Source: Paramecium pentaurelia
Lineage: Eukaryota > Ciliophora > Oligohymenophorea > Peniculida > Parameciidae
Assembly (NCBI GenBank): GCA_905183005.1
Contig: CAJJDO010000137.1
Span: 217,315 to 281,314, forward strand
Direction: 5' to 3'
Length of the DNA: 64,000 bases
In this document: positions 13,372 through 24,863 of the stretch, piece after piece
Position numbering within the stretch: the stretch's first letter is position 1
Layout: every line of letters starts with the position of its first letter
Program-made: the position numbers and the translations under genes
The notes under the pieces: generated by a model
Told to the model about the DNA's origin: nothing
Databases searched by the model: none
What the model saw: the letters and a program-made list of their open reading frames with translations, nothing else

Positions 13372-13942
13372 TTCAAGTGTAAGAATATTTTTATATTATT
13401 TAAATTCATTTTGTTGTTTAGACTTAAATATATCAAGATTTTATTGATAGTTATGAAAATTTATCAAATTTCCAGTGTTATTACATATTTGATGACTCTG
13501 ACTTTAATTAATGTCTTTTTTTAGAATACTATTTAAAATTTTTCTAAGAATATTATACTTTTACAATAATAATATCAAAATTCAATCAAATACATTATAA
13601 TCTAATTTGTGGAGAAAATACCCAAAAATACTTTAGGTAACTAAAAACAGCAACTCAAATAAATAATTTGCATTTAAGATATGTGTAATATATTTTGAAT
13701 ATATAAATCATGCACTTTAAGCAGCTGGATGCTCAGAGTTTTATCCCTTTGCAATTGTTTATTAATGCTATGGTTGATATTGTGCTTTTGATTTCCTAAT
13801 TTGATTATATGAATATTTTCATTACTTTCCTGTTGTGGTGAGGAATTATCTGTAATACAAGCTATTTGTTGCGTAGAGCATTAAGGTAATTTTTTTTTTT
13901 AATTTATTTATTTAAAATCACAAATTAATATTTTCTTTTTTA
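13372..13942. other. Gap with possible minus-strand exon material
   Basis: No complete gene was found. Between about 13600 and 13870 the base composition is less AT-rich, and the minus strand has an open frame rich in Gln, Asn and Ser (for example CITDNSSPQQESNEN) without a good start codon. The 13372-13588 part continues the CK1 frame upstream of its ATG. This may be a 5' extension of CK1 or a small unrecognised gene. The last 60 bp before 13943 are T/A-rich and are the likely promoter of the plus-strand gene. Confidence 0.35.
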
Positions 13943-15024
13943 ATGGAAGAAGAAACATAAGACTTAATTGATTAGAAGATTAAATTAAATAAAACCAAGG
14001 TATACAAGAAAATAATATCCCCTATATTGAAATCAATGATGATTTAATAACAAAAGCTTGAATTGCATAATCAAACAATTATTACTTTACTATCTAAAAC
14101 AGTGTTTTATAATAAGGTTTAGATGTGTTCAATCACTTTTTCTCTTATCCCATATTAAATTAGAAGATTGTAGAAAAGGAAGTGAATACAATGAATAATT
14201 AATATAAAATCATCACTAATACTGATGAATAGAAAATTGTAGCCTTATTAGAAATAATTTCAGAGAAAATACATCTATTTAGTCAGTTCTCAATTGGAAA
14301 TTTAAAAAAAAACTTTATTAAAGGATGACAGTAATGAATTTAAAATATACTTTCAATAGTATGTATCAGAATTGTTGAAACAATTTTTTAATTAAACTTA
14401 CTTCTCCAATTTAATTTCATTATTAATAGAAAGCATTTTATCAATATCTGAACTTAAAATGTATATAAAGAATTTTTAAAAGTTCAAAAATAACAATTTA
14501 ATTTAACCTTTTTATGTGAAGATTTTGGTTATCCTATTTAGTATGGCACTCAATTGATTAAATATAGATCAAATTCAGATGTTTAAAAAAACAAAAGAAT
14601 TAAAAAATATTTAAATACAAAATAATCTGATAATAGATATGTCAAGTGATATTTTATTTAATGATAATAATGGTTTTTTTAGTAAATTAGCTTTAGAAAT
14701 TTAAGTATATAAAAAATTCAGATTGAGTAATTGAGAAAATATAATCATATGATGAAGTTTAACAACCAAAATTTAATTGATTACCATTTATAAATACTAA
14801 CTAAATGATTTTAAAATGAAATCATTTTGCACATCAGATTAAAATACTAAGGAAGATCCCTTATAAAGATTTACAAAATAATAAAATGTTGATTTAATGA
14901 ATTTTATATCCAATATCAGAAAACTTTTTTAAATCATAAATTGGAAAAGTATGGTGGAGATTAGACAGAATCTATTAACACCAATAATTTTAAAGAGAAT
15001 GAAAATATATAAAATAAACTTTGA
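13943..15024 (+). CDS. Uncharacterised helical protein, exon structure partly unresolved
   Basis: ATG 13943 (MEEETQDLIDQKIKLN), best stop TGA 15022-15024. The frame is kept only if short introns are removed: 14239-14263 (25 nt), 14541-14567 (27 nt, contains an in-frame TGA) and probably 14888-14919 (32 nt, starts GTTGAT). Joins near 14.12 kb and 14.71-14.80 kb remain unclear; there the frame changes without a convincing GTA...AG intron, so a real frameshift cannot be excluded. The product would be about 310 residues, helical, Leu/Gln/Asn-rich, without recognisable domain, signal peptide or membrane segment. It is convergent with the Myb-like gene (89 bp apart). Confidence 0.45.
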
Positions 15025-15113
15025 ATTTACTCAAAGATTAGAAATTAGAGCAATATTATATTAATGTTTTTAAAATTAGGATAGATATGAATTAATTAAA
15101 TTTATTAATTTAT

Positions 15114-17412
15114 TCATTTTCGATTTTGTTATTATTATTATTATTCCTCCATCTCTTATTTAACTTATGAATACTTAGGCTATTTTTATTAATTAGTTTA
15201 ATTCATGTTCATAAACTGGAAATACTAATCTCCATATTATGGCATCATTGGAATTTAGTAATTCATAATTGGAACCTACTATTACTGTGAGTTTGTTTTC
15301 TACTATTAATTTAATTGTCCCTAAGATTACTATTATTATTAATATACTGGCTAAGGGGTATATCTAATTGGCTTAAAATACTTAATACATTATTGGGATG
15401 AATTATTATGGCATTCCTACAGACTAGGTTGCTGTTAAAGGAAGTGATTGTAATGGCATTTATGCTATTTAAGGCACTGATGCAATTTATGACATCTGTA
15501 TTTACCCATTTTACACAGTAGCCATCTATCCTGGTTAAACCATTTATGGAATTTATCCTTGAACTTGTTGCATCATTTAAGGAGGCAGTTATGAAATTAT
15601 TTATGGTATTTAACCTGGAATCGTTGATACTACTTAGGCTGGAATTTAACTAACCATCTAACTTGGAATCTAGCCTACCATTTAACCCATTTATCCTGGA
15701 ATTTGACCCATCATTTATCCTGGAAGTTGTCCAACCATTTATCCTGGTATCTAATTAACAATCTATCCAGGAATTTAGCTGACCATCTAACCTGGAATTT
15801 ACCCTACCATCTATCCTGGAATCTATCCCATCATTTAACCTGGTAATATTGGTATTTAAGCTACTGGAGCCATCTATACTTAAGGATACATAAAATTTGA
15901 TGGATATACAAGTTAATAATATTATTATTATTGTTGTTATTATTACTGTGATGGTTGTTGCTATTGTTAATGTTATTATTATTATCCAGAGTGTTATTAT
16001 TATATAGGTATTACTGGAGTTGGAAGAGCAACTGGTTACATGATTGGTTGGACTATAGGTAATTAAACTGGAACTTATGGTTAAGGAGGTATAGAGGTTT
16101 ATGGAAAAATTTATTAAGGATTTTACTATTGTTATTATGGTTAAGATTATTATTATTACTGAGGTTACGGTAATTTTTATTCTAATTTTGGAAGAGGAGG
16201 TGGAAGAGATTAGATCTTACTTAATGATGATTATACATCTTTTTTCTATTCCTTTTTTTATTTCATAAGTTCCATTACTACTTTTAATTATGATTTTGGA
16301 AATAAATGTAATTTTTATGAATCCTTTCCCATTACTGCAAATTGTACTTCTGATAAGTTTTCAGAATCACTAATTGGTTCTTCATCCAATTCTACAGTAT
16401 CACCTTTTTAAGCTACTACTTCTTAATAATAATCTTTCATTTTATTGATATCGAGATTTTCATCTTATTCATATTATTTTAAAACTTTTTTGATTATGTT
16501 TTTTGCATGTAGTTTTTCATCTTTTTCATCAGCTTTTGAAAGTTTCTTAGAACAAGAATTCTAAGTGCTTCCATTGGTTTTCTTCTATACCTTATTATCT
16601 GATTTAAATTCTTCTTTAGTTTTTATAATATTTGGTTCCAATTTACTTAATTAATATAATATAAAGCTAATCTCTTATTATCCAAATTATTCAAGTTTGA
16701 CACTTTCATTTAATTAAAATTTAGTTAATTACTTCTCAATATTTGTTTTACTCAATATAGGAACATCTTGCTTCTCTAACTTTCTTAATATATTGAAATA
16801 TCTATTCTTTATTGAATTTTCTGTTCTAGAATTTTTCATTTCGATAGCTATTATCATCCAATTCTTTCCATGCTTAAGTAACTATTTACATAATTCATAT
16901 TCTTCATTTTTTTCCCATGGACCTCTTTGAATATTTGGATTTAATTTATTAAGCCATCTATCTCTTACTATTTTTGTCATTTTCACATTTTATTGATTTA
17001 ATTTTTATGCTAATTCTTTTGCTATTTCATTCCATTTAAATGGTCTATTCTATGCTTAATATGAAACACAAATTTCTTTTAAAGCTTCGTCTTCCTTTTT
17101 CTACCATTATTACTAAAGTAATCTTATTTTTTTTCTTGTTGTCGCAAATTATAATTTGCAATCAATTATAGTTCTTTTCATTATTTATGAAATTAGGCTC
17201 CAAACATCATCAGGAATAAGATGATGACTAATCTATTAATCAATACAATAGGTTTAAATTAGTAATTTTAACAATTTGACTTATACTTCTTCCCACTTAG
17301 ATTTAGTATCCTAAAAATCCACATTATTACTTGTTAATGCTCTAATTTAAATCTTGATTGCTTCATCTGTCTATTTTAATAATTCAAAAAACTAATCAAG
17401 AAGTTCTTGCAT
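15114..17412 (-). CDS. Myb/SANT-like DNA-binding protein with Gln-rich repeat tail
   Basis: ATG 17412-17410 (MQELLDQFFELL), TGA 15116-15114; one 25-nt intron near 15.37-15.39 kb gives 757 residues. Residues about 100-205 hold two Myb/SANT-type repeats with spaced Trp: FKWNEIAKELAQKL, VRDRWLNKLNP, then RGPWEKNEEYELC, KNWMIIAIEMKNSRTENSI and KNRYFNILRK, the recognition-helix pattern. From about residue 430 the protein is extremely Gln/Pro-rich, with long Q runs and about nine PGQMVGQI-type octapeptides. It is probably a nuclear transcription or chromatin factor, with a low-complexity activation or condensate-forming tail. The targets are unknown. The Gln codons are nearly all TAA/TAG, so a standard-code annotation would miss the gene completely. 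Confidence 0.85.
15610..15843 (-). repeat. Tandem 24-bp coding repeat (PGQMVGQI octapeptide)
   Basis: About nine imperfect units of eight codons: PGQMMGQI, PGQMVGQI, PGQMVSQI, PGQIVNQI, PGQMVGQL, PGQMMGQI, then a longer unit PGQMGQMVGQI and decaying units PSQMVSQI and PAQVVSTI. Synonymous changes between units (Gln as TAA, TAG or CAA; Pro as CCA or CCT) mean the repeat is kept at protein level. It lies inside the Myb-like gene. Confidence 0.85.
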
Positions 17413-18002
17413 ATTATATATATTTATTTAATTATTATATGAGTAATTAATCATATTTCATATATATTTGATATATGATATTTATATATATATATATTAA
17501 GAAGTAAATGAAATAAGTTTAAATCATTTTAAGATTCTGATTATTCTTAAAAAATATGTATATATCTATGAATTATATATAAAGAATTCATAATTTAATT
17601 AGTAATTTTAATTATAACAATTATTGTAAATAAATTTAGATATAAATCTTATTTTAAATATTGCAAAATGATATTTAATCATAAAGACAATAAATTGCTT
17701 GTCTAATTATTAATTTAGAAATAAATGAATAGTATTATTAATTAATTGTAATATAAGTTTTTTATCTTCTTTTTGAATTAGAAAAAATATTTTTATATTC
17801 ATAAAATAATAAAATTGATTAGATTATGTTTGCTACTCAATTTAATTTTAAGGTTTTAAACAGAAACAAAAAACTTAAACAATCATTTGGGTTTACTTTA
17901 AAATTAAATTTAAGACATGATAGACTTTAGGAAGTAAGATTAGTTTTGACATATATCATATGATGATTAATTCATAACATTAATTATTAATAAATTTGAT
18001 TA
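17413..18002. other. Intergenic, AT-rich
   Basis: This stretch separates the divergent starts of the Myb-like gene and the cation channel. It is A/T-rich with TA dinucleotide tracts around 17.46-17.50 kb and no convincing reading frame or RNA gene. It must hold both promoters. Confidence 0.6.
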
Positions 18003-21000
18003 ATGAAAAAAGACAAAAGGAGTGACAAAAGAAAATCTTCTTAAGCTTCTCTTTATCGCTCTTCCATCACAATTACTGATATTCCAGATACTCTAATTGA
18101 AAAGAATGATATTTTAGCAGAAGAAATATAGAAAACTGTAAAAACTCTTACATTCTAATAAAGAATTGCAAAAGCTGAAAGACATATCTATGATGCTTAT
18201 TTTTTAAGAACCATACGCAATGATATAGATGAAACTAATAAGAAATTTCTAAAAATATTATGGATAATTGAAAATCAGTAATTTTGGATTTATTTCCAAT
18301 TCCTATTAACTTTAATCTATTAATTGATGACCTTCTTTGAATCATCAGCAACAGATGGATTAGAAGGATTCCTATTGGCATTTTTTGGATTAGACACTAT
18401 AATTACTATAATATTATTGAAAAGTAAAAAGAAAGGAGGATTGGGATTCAAGTTTAATTTAAAGAGACAACTTAAAATTTTCTTTTTCTGCATTTGTTTA
18501 CTTGACTTTTTTGTACATCTTGGTGACCCTAGTATTGTTAGATTTAGTAGGATTCTGAGAGCTTTTTTAATGCCTCTATACTCGAAAGATTTAAGAAGAA
18601 CTTTAAAAGGAATATTGAAAGCAAGTCGAGATTTATTTTTATTGATTGTGTTGTACTTATTCATAATTTCAATATTTTCATTTGTGGGTATAAATTTGAT
18701 AGGAGAATTGGATAATGTTGATAAAACAACACAAGATTATGGAAATTTTTTAAAGCTTTTTTCTATGTTATTAATGACAGCTACACTTGATTTTTATCCT
18801 GATATTTTAATACCTCCAATGATGGAAGGAACATATTATGCATTATTCTTTATCATTTACTTATTATTGTTTATATTTCTATTTGCTCCCATTCCATTAG
18901 CAGTTGTTTATGAAGGGTTTAGAAATCACAGAATGGAAATTGCAATTAGTGATATAATAAAATAGAAGTCTGCTATGATGGCTAGTTTTATCTCATTAGA
19001 TTTTGAAGATTAAGGATATATATCTGAAACTTAATTTAAAGATTTCATTAGAGGTTTTTATAGAAATTAATTGTCAGAACATAAATTATTGCAATTATTT
19101 GGAGAAATTGACAAAGATTTCAAGTATAAAAACAATAATAATTAGTGATAAAGTGTAATTCGATGAATTCTACTAATTATTAAGAGTCTTACAAGATGGA
19201 ACTAGGTTTAATCTACCTTAAGCCAAACCTTTAGAATGTTGGGAAAGATTAAGGGCATTTGTTAATCAAAGAGGATTGTAGAGATTTATTGAAGGCAGTC
19301 TTTTTGGAACAATAATGTTGGTAGTAACAATAACAAATTGTATATTAATTATTGCAGCTTTTTTTATTGAAGATCTAAGTGTGTTAGATATATTCAATTA
19401 ATTAGATACAATATTTTTGGTACTTTATTCATTGGAATGTCTAGTTAAAATTGTTGCCATAGGAATTAGAGAATATTTTAATGAGGGATGGAATGTCTTT
19501 GATATCTCTTTGGTAATTCTTTAAATTATTTTTGATTATGTTTTATTTAATGTTGTAACTGGGAATATAGTACAATCAATAAAAGCTAATAGAATATTAA
19601 GATTAGCTAAAATATAGAAAGTGTTTAGATTATTTAGAGCATTTAGATCAGTTAAAATTATAAGTTTTTTATTAAAAGGTGTAGAATTTTTAGATGTTGT
19701 AAGAAGATTATTATATAAAATCTTATTTTGCATTCCCATTATATTTAGATTGATGATGCCAGTATAAATGGTATTTTTCATATATGCTACAATTGGAATA
19801 TATGTATATGGTAATGTAGAAACAGTACCTGATAATCCCTATGCCAATTCTAAATGTGATCCAAGCTAATTCTAATATTCATGGGGAGATTGCAAATATG
19901 CTGATTTTAAATCATTTGCAGGTGCATATCTAATGATGCTTCAATTTTTCATTGCTGCTGAATGGAATTAAGTTGTTTTTGAACTAACTTATGATACTGG
20001 AGATATGTTTTCAGCAATGATTTTTATTGGATCTTTTGAATTCTTATCTATATTTTTATTAGCTTTAATTAGTGGACTTGTTTGGGAAGTATTTACTATT
20101 GTATCTTTATCAATTAAATAAGAAGATGAATAGATAGGAGATGAAATTGAAATTTCAAATGAAGCTTAATTAGATACAAAAATTAATGGGATTTCTGGTG
20201 TTACTTAATTAAAAAAGAAAACTAGAATTTTAAATGATGATAATCCAGATGTAATTTAATTTTAATCAAATGATAATCGAGATTAAAAAGAAGGCAATCC
20301 AGCTTTCAGAACTATTTCAGAATAATTTTAATAGGATACTTTTAATGAAAACAATTTATAAACAAGAGAAGATTCTTAAGTTAGAATTGTATAAATTGCA
20401 CATTCAAAAACTATTATTAGAATAAAAACACCTGAATATAAACCCTATGATGTTGGTGCTCTATATAAATAACATTTCAAAGATTACTAAATTTTCTTAG
20501 AATTTAAGTAAAGTAATGATGGTTTTGATGTACAACATGTCACTACAGAATATATGAATCATTTAAGGAATGAAATTAAGAAGGATGAAATATTTCATAA
20601 AAAATATATCAATATTTCAAATCATCATTTACTTATTTAAAATGCAGTACTTAGAGATGCTTCTGAAGTATATATAAAAAAATAAGAAGATGAATTTTTT
20701 AAAACTTCATATAGAGAAAAATTTGAAAGGATCTAAGAATTAAAATTTTAAAGTAAATTTAAGATTGAAAGCAAAATATTATTTTCTTTAATGGGAATTC
20801 TTAAATTTCCAAAACCAAATATCAAATATTACTTTTAAATACTTTACCTTATTGAAAACTATTTCACATATTAATTATTACCTGAAAGCTCTTTCTTCAA
20901 ATTATTACATTAAATTAATAATAAATGGTATTTAATTAGTATTGAAGACATGCAAATATGTTTTAACAGATTACATTCAGGTCCTTGGGATCATTCTGAT

Positions 21001-21586
21001 ACCTTATTTACAACAAGCAATTTATAAATTTGTGAAAATCTAAGAAGTTTTATAGATTAAGACACTTATGAAAGTAGAACTACAGTTGAAGATTTTAAAT
21101 TAAGTTTAAGTAAGTTAGCCAAGAACTTTGAGATGGATATCTCTTCAGTAGATGTTAATAGTAGTTGTATTCTCTATTAAATTACAAATGACTAATATGC
21201 ATATGATACTAATTCAATAAAATTAAGAAGGAGTAAATATTTCTATATATATATTTAATTTAGATTAAGATGAGATATCTCCAGATTAAAAATTTGTAGT
21301 CTTAGAATCATAAAGAAATATAGGTACCAAAACATGCTTCACACATCGTTAAGATTCTTAAAGTCCAGATGAACATAAACACATTAATAAAACTATTATG
21401 TTTGTTTTATCTAAAACTTAAGCTCAAGAACAAAGAATCATTTATTAAAACTAAGTTATGTTAGCTTAATTTATTTTAGATCTAGCTGGAGTAATTCATA
21501 ATTATTCCCATAACTTCTTTTAATAAATTGAGGATTTGTATACTTTAAGATTAAAATAGAAAGGTAAAGGTATTAAAAGAATGTGA
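18003..21586 (+). CDS. Two-repeat voltage-gated cation channel, TPC1-like with EF-hand linker
   Basis: ATG 18003, TGA 21584-21586; introns 19124-19145 (22 nt) and 21233-21263 (31 nt) leave 1,176 residues. Two six-helix channel repeats are visible. Repeat 1 (about residues 90-315) has an S4-like VRFSRILRAFLMPLYSKDLR and ends in FAPIPLAVVYEGF. Repeat 2 (about 425-695) has S4 NRILRLAKIQKVFRLFRAFR and a pore loop with LMMLQFFIAAEWNQVV. Between them, about 330-395, sit two EF-hand-like helices (SLDFEDQGYISETQFKDF and a second ending VQFDEFYQLL). This is the layout of plant two-pore channel TPC1, a vacuolar Ca2+-regulated channel. The 480-residue C-terminal tail is unusually long and unknown. A ciliate location (vacuole, alveolar sac or cilium) is not predictable. 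Confidence 0.85.
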
Positions 21587-21602
21587 TTAATTTATTATTA
21601 AA

Positions 21603-22238
21603 ATGTATATATTAATATTACTAATTGTGTAAGCATATTCAAAGCACTCTTTTTCTGAGAATACCAAAGTCAAATCACTCAACCAATCTGAGTTTGAATA
21701 ATTCAACATTGGTAATATACATATATATAATTCATAGGTCGAGACAACCATTCATGGTTTATTCTGTTTTACAGACCATCATGTCCCCATTGCTAAAAAG
21801 TTATTCCTATTTGGGATAGTTTTGCTGAATACAATTAAACATAAAGTAAAATTGGTGCTGTCAATTGGTATATTACAAAATAATTTTAGTGAGGTTGAAA
21901 AAAGTTTATGTAAATTATTTTCAATTGATGCAGTCCCAACTATGATTCTAATTTCTGAAGGAGGAAATCTACATCATTATAGTGGAAACAGAACTAAAGA
22001 ATCATTTGTTCAGTTTCTTGATAAAAATTGGCAAAATAATGAAATAGAAACACCTCCTAAAGATGATTTTTAGATATTTGATACAACCACCATATTCATT
22101 TTGTTATTACTAGTGTTGGCTGGTTTTCTTATTTGGATATACTTTTAAGAGAAGTATGAGTATTCATCAATCAGCAGCTAAGCTAATTAAAGCTCTATTA
22201 TTGAAATGCCAGAAATCAATAAACCAATAGAAATTTGA
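21603..22238 (+). CDS. Membrane-anchored thioredoxin/PDI-like protein (CPHC)
   Basis: ATG 21603, TGA 22236-22238; introns 21712-21737 and 21868-21889 give 195 residues. An N-terminal signal peptide (MYILILLIVQAYS) is followed by a thioredoxin fold with FYRPSCPHCQKV, i.e. a CPHC active site like that of DsbA/PDI enzymes, and the cis-Pro motif DAVPTMILIS. After the domain there is one hydrophobic helix (IFILLLLVLAGFLIWIYF) and a 35-residue cytosolic tail. This is the architecture of TMX-type ER oxidoreductases acting on disulfides in the secretory pathway. The gene begins only 16 bp after the channel stop. Confidence 0.85.
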
Positions 22239-22549
22239 TTTTATATTATTGTTTAATATATTTGGCGATATTTATTTTATTAGGGAAATAATATTATAAT
22301 TAGTAAAGATAAATTTAGAACAATGTATTTTCTGTAAGTTTGGGAAAATATTTTTATCCAAAACTTTTAGGATTATTTGATAAATAATTATTAAACAATA
22401 TAAATCAATTTGTTACATATGAATTTCGGCTAATTCAAGGAGTTTCTTCCTTTGTATTACTTTTTACCTTTGACTTTAAATCATCAATAGAAATCGAATC
22501 TATTTATGTATTTATTGAACTTGAGTAGGCTCTTGAGTATCTCAATTAT
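22239..22549. other. Intergenic, nothing recognised
   Basis: AT-rich spacer between convergent stops of the thioredoxin-like and macro-like genes. No gene, repeat or RNA signal seen. Confidence 0.5.
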
Positions 22550-23188
22550 TCACTTCCTTTAAAAACTTGTTAAAATACCCATTTAAAACTACTAACTTGC
22601 TCTATATGCTTAATATAATTAAAAAATAATTTATACATCAAGAGTTATTGCAATTCTTTTAAGGGATTTTATTTTTTACTCAGTTATAGTAAGTTTAATA
22701 GCCATCAACATGATTGTGGCTGAGGTTGTATGATCTTTAGATTCAAATACTGGAAATCCAACTGATTTCATTTGTTTTTGTTCAGCCTTAGAATATATTT
22801 GATTCACTTACCAATCTGAGAGCCTCTTAAACTGTTGCATAAATAGTTTGTTTTTCATCTTCTCCATCATCATTTTTTACTGAGTAATTCTTGTCCATGA
22901 CAACTGCAAAAATCTAGCTTTTGCGTTCTTATTAGCATTAATGAATTCGATACTTTTACTACCAGCCACAAAAACACATTTCTCGTTTATTTATTTAAAA
23001 CTAGGTCTATCGCTTTGCTTAATATTAGTGTATCCAGAATCAGTCGGAATCACTAAACATTCCACATCTTCATTTTCAACTGGACCTGCTGTTAATGCAA
23101 TTTCACAATTTCCTATTTCGTATTTTAATAATAATTAAGGAAACTGTGAAGATCTCTCACCAGTTTAGAAGCAAAGATTATTTCCCAT
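22550..23188 (-). CDS. Macro-domain-like protein, possibly N-myristoylated
   Basis: ATG 23188-23186, TGA 22552-22550; introns of 35 and 25 nt (both ending AAG) give 192 residues. The protein starts MGNNLCFQTGERS, an N-myristoylation context (Gly2) with a nearby Cys. The body reads EIALTAGPVENEDVECLVIPTD, later KSVGFPVFESKDHTTSATIMLMAI, which resembles the strand-loop pattern of macro domains (IALTxGDI, then SIAFPAIGTG). The Gly-rich ADP-ribose loop is not well preserved, so binding is uncertain. It could be a divergent macro domain or simply a fold-alike. The first intron's exact borders are the least certain point. Confidence 0.5.
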
Positions 23189-23741
23189 AATTATTTAATA
23201 TAAATATACATGAATAATTTAAAGTTGAATTTGAAATGTTCAAAATATCTAAGACTTCAATAAATATAAAGTATAAACACAAAAACTACATACTTTTCTT
23301 TCACTCTCTACAATTATAATTATAACCTCAATAATTTTAATAATAATCAAAATATTCTTAACACAACTATTAAAAATACATATAATCTTTTTGAATGTAA
23401 TATCTAATACACATTAATATTTAAGATATTAATTTATAGTGTTGTTGAATGAGAAATAGATTAACATTAAATAATTTTATTATTACATATTTGATAAGAA
23501 AATAGAATTTGAAAATATGTAATATTAAAATAATATAGGAAATATTTAATACACACTAGATTAGAAATCAAAATAATTTTTAGTTGATTGCTTTACATAG
23601 TAAATAGATTTTATAGATAATATACTCATCTATATGTTATTATTTAAGAGATTGCAATTTATGCTTTATTTTCTACTCTCTATTCTAATTTGATCATTAA
23701 AGTATTAAATTTTTATATCTTTTTTTTAAAAAAATTATATT
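23189..23741. other. Intergenic, AT-rich
   Basis: Divergent spacer in front of the macro-like gene and the S11 gene. Rich in A/T with many short TGA-containing frames. No gene recognised. It must contain the ribosomal protein gene promoter. Confidence 0.55.
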
Positions 23742-24273
23742 ATGGCAGACCTTCAAACATAAAGAGCCTTTCAAAAATAAGAGGGCATCTTCTAAAACTC
23801 AAAGAAATTATTAGCAAAGAAAACATCAAAGGGAGTCAGATATTGGAAGGAAGTAGGTCTTGGTTTCAAAGTACCAAAGGAAGCAATTGAAGGTCATTAT
23901 ATTGATAAGAAATGCCCATTCACAGGAAATGTTAGTGTTAGAGGAGCTATTTTAAAGTAAATGAAAATTCAATAATGAATAGAGGCATAGTAATATCAAC
24001 TAAGATGACCAGAACAATTATTATTAGAAGAGATTATTTACACTATGTTGCCAAATATAATAGATATGAAAAGAGACACAGAAATGTACCAGTTCACATT
24101 TCACCAGCATTTGGACCAGTTAAGGAAGGTGATATTGTAGTTTGTGGACAATGCAGGTAAGAATTTAAATAATTAATTAAAGACCATTATCAAAGACAGT
24201 TAGATTCAATGTATTGAAAGTGATTCCAAATGAAATCATTGGTAATGTTAGAAAACAATTTGTTTTATTCTGA
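23742..24273 (+). CDS. RPS11: 40S ribosomal protein S11 (uS17)
   Basis: ATG 23742 (MADLQTQRAFQKQEGIF), TGA 24271-24273; introns 23957-23982 and 24157-24182 leave 159 residues, the normal eukaryotic length. Clear S11 features: RYWKEVGLGFKVPKEA, GHYIDKKCPFTGNVSVRG, STKMTRTIIIRRDYLHY, RYEKRHRNVPVHISP and a CGQCRPLSKTVRFNVL end. It binds 18S rRNA in the small subunit. The family alignment fixes the second intron, which ends AAAG rather than TAG. Codon use is less AT-biased than in neighbours, as usual for highly expressed genes. Confidence 0.97.
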
Positions 24274-24354
24274 TTCAAATTATATATACATACATATAGT
24301 ACAATATATATATATATATATTTCATATATGATGAGAAGAATTATAATAAAAAG

Positions 24355-24855
24355 TCATTTTTCATTGAGTACATCTAATAATTTTTGTAATTGAGTAAGT
24401 GGAGACTTTTAGGTAATAGTTATTATTTTATTTTTAATCTGTACTTTATGGACTTTTTACAATAATGGAGCAAGTTTATTAAGTTTCTACTTGGTAGGTG
24501 ATTAATCTTTATTGATTTTATTGAATTTATCTTCACTTAAAGTAAAATTGAATTAAGAAGGAGTAACTCTAATATGTCTAGGATTAGCAGGTCTTTTCTT
24601 TAAAGGACTCTCATCTTTGATTTAATATAGAACTTGACTTTTTTGAATTCTAGTGGATTGCAAAGATTTCTTACGGGGACTTCTTATTTCTGTCACTTGT
24701 CTTATGTGACATAAATTAGGCAATAACTTTCTATCTTTAAAAGAGGTTATTGGAGATGGATATTCCATAGATTCAGAAAGTAGTTTAAGTTAATTAGTGT
24801 GTGAGGATTGTGAATAGTCTTGCCATCCAACTAATTGAGTAAAATCATTAATCAT
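24355..24855 (-). CDS. Small basic SP-rich protein, unknown
   Basis: Uninterrupted frame, ATG 24855-24853 (MINDFTQLVGWQDYS), TGA 24357-24355, 166 residues. The protein is basic and has several Ser-Pro and Thr-Pro dipeptides (YPSPITSF, IRSPRKSL, DESPLKKR, VTPSQFNF, DQSPTKQK, KSPLTQLQ), i.e. likely proline-directed phosphorylation sites. No domain is recognised. It lies just 8 bp downstream of the kinase stop and in the same frame, separated only by two TGA codons, so it may be a separate gene or a readthrough extension of the kinase. Confidence 0.65.
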
Positions 24856-24863
24856 ATTAATTA

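Noticed and set aside
14225..14340. Frameshift in a run of nine A in the 13.9-15.0 kb gene
   Set aside because: A 25-nt intron at 14239-14263 explains the frame change, so no indel is needed.
14541..14567. Premature TGA in the same gene
   Set aside because: It lies inside a 27-nt GTA...TAG intron.
15114..15900. Plus-strand reading of the Gln-rich region as a YPGI-type repeat protein
   Set aside because: The plus frame has several TGA codons and no start; the minus strand gives an uninterrupted Myb-Gln protein ending in a clean stop.
18320..18664. Antisense ORF opposite the cation channel
   Set aside because: Shadow frame without start context or domain; the sense strand has clear channel helices.
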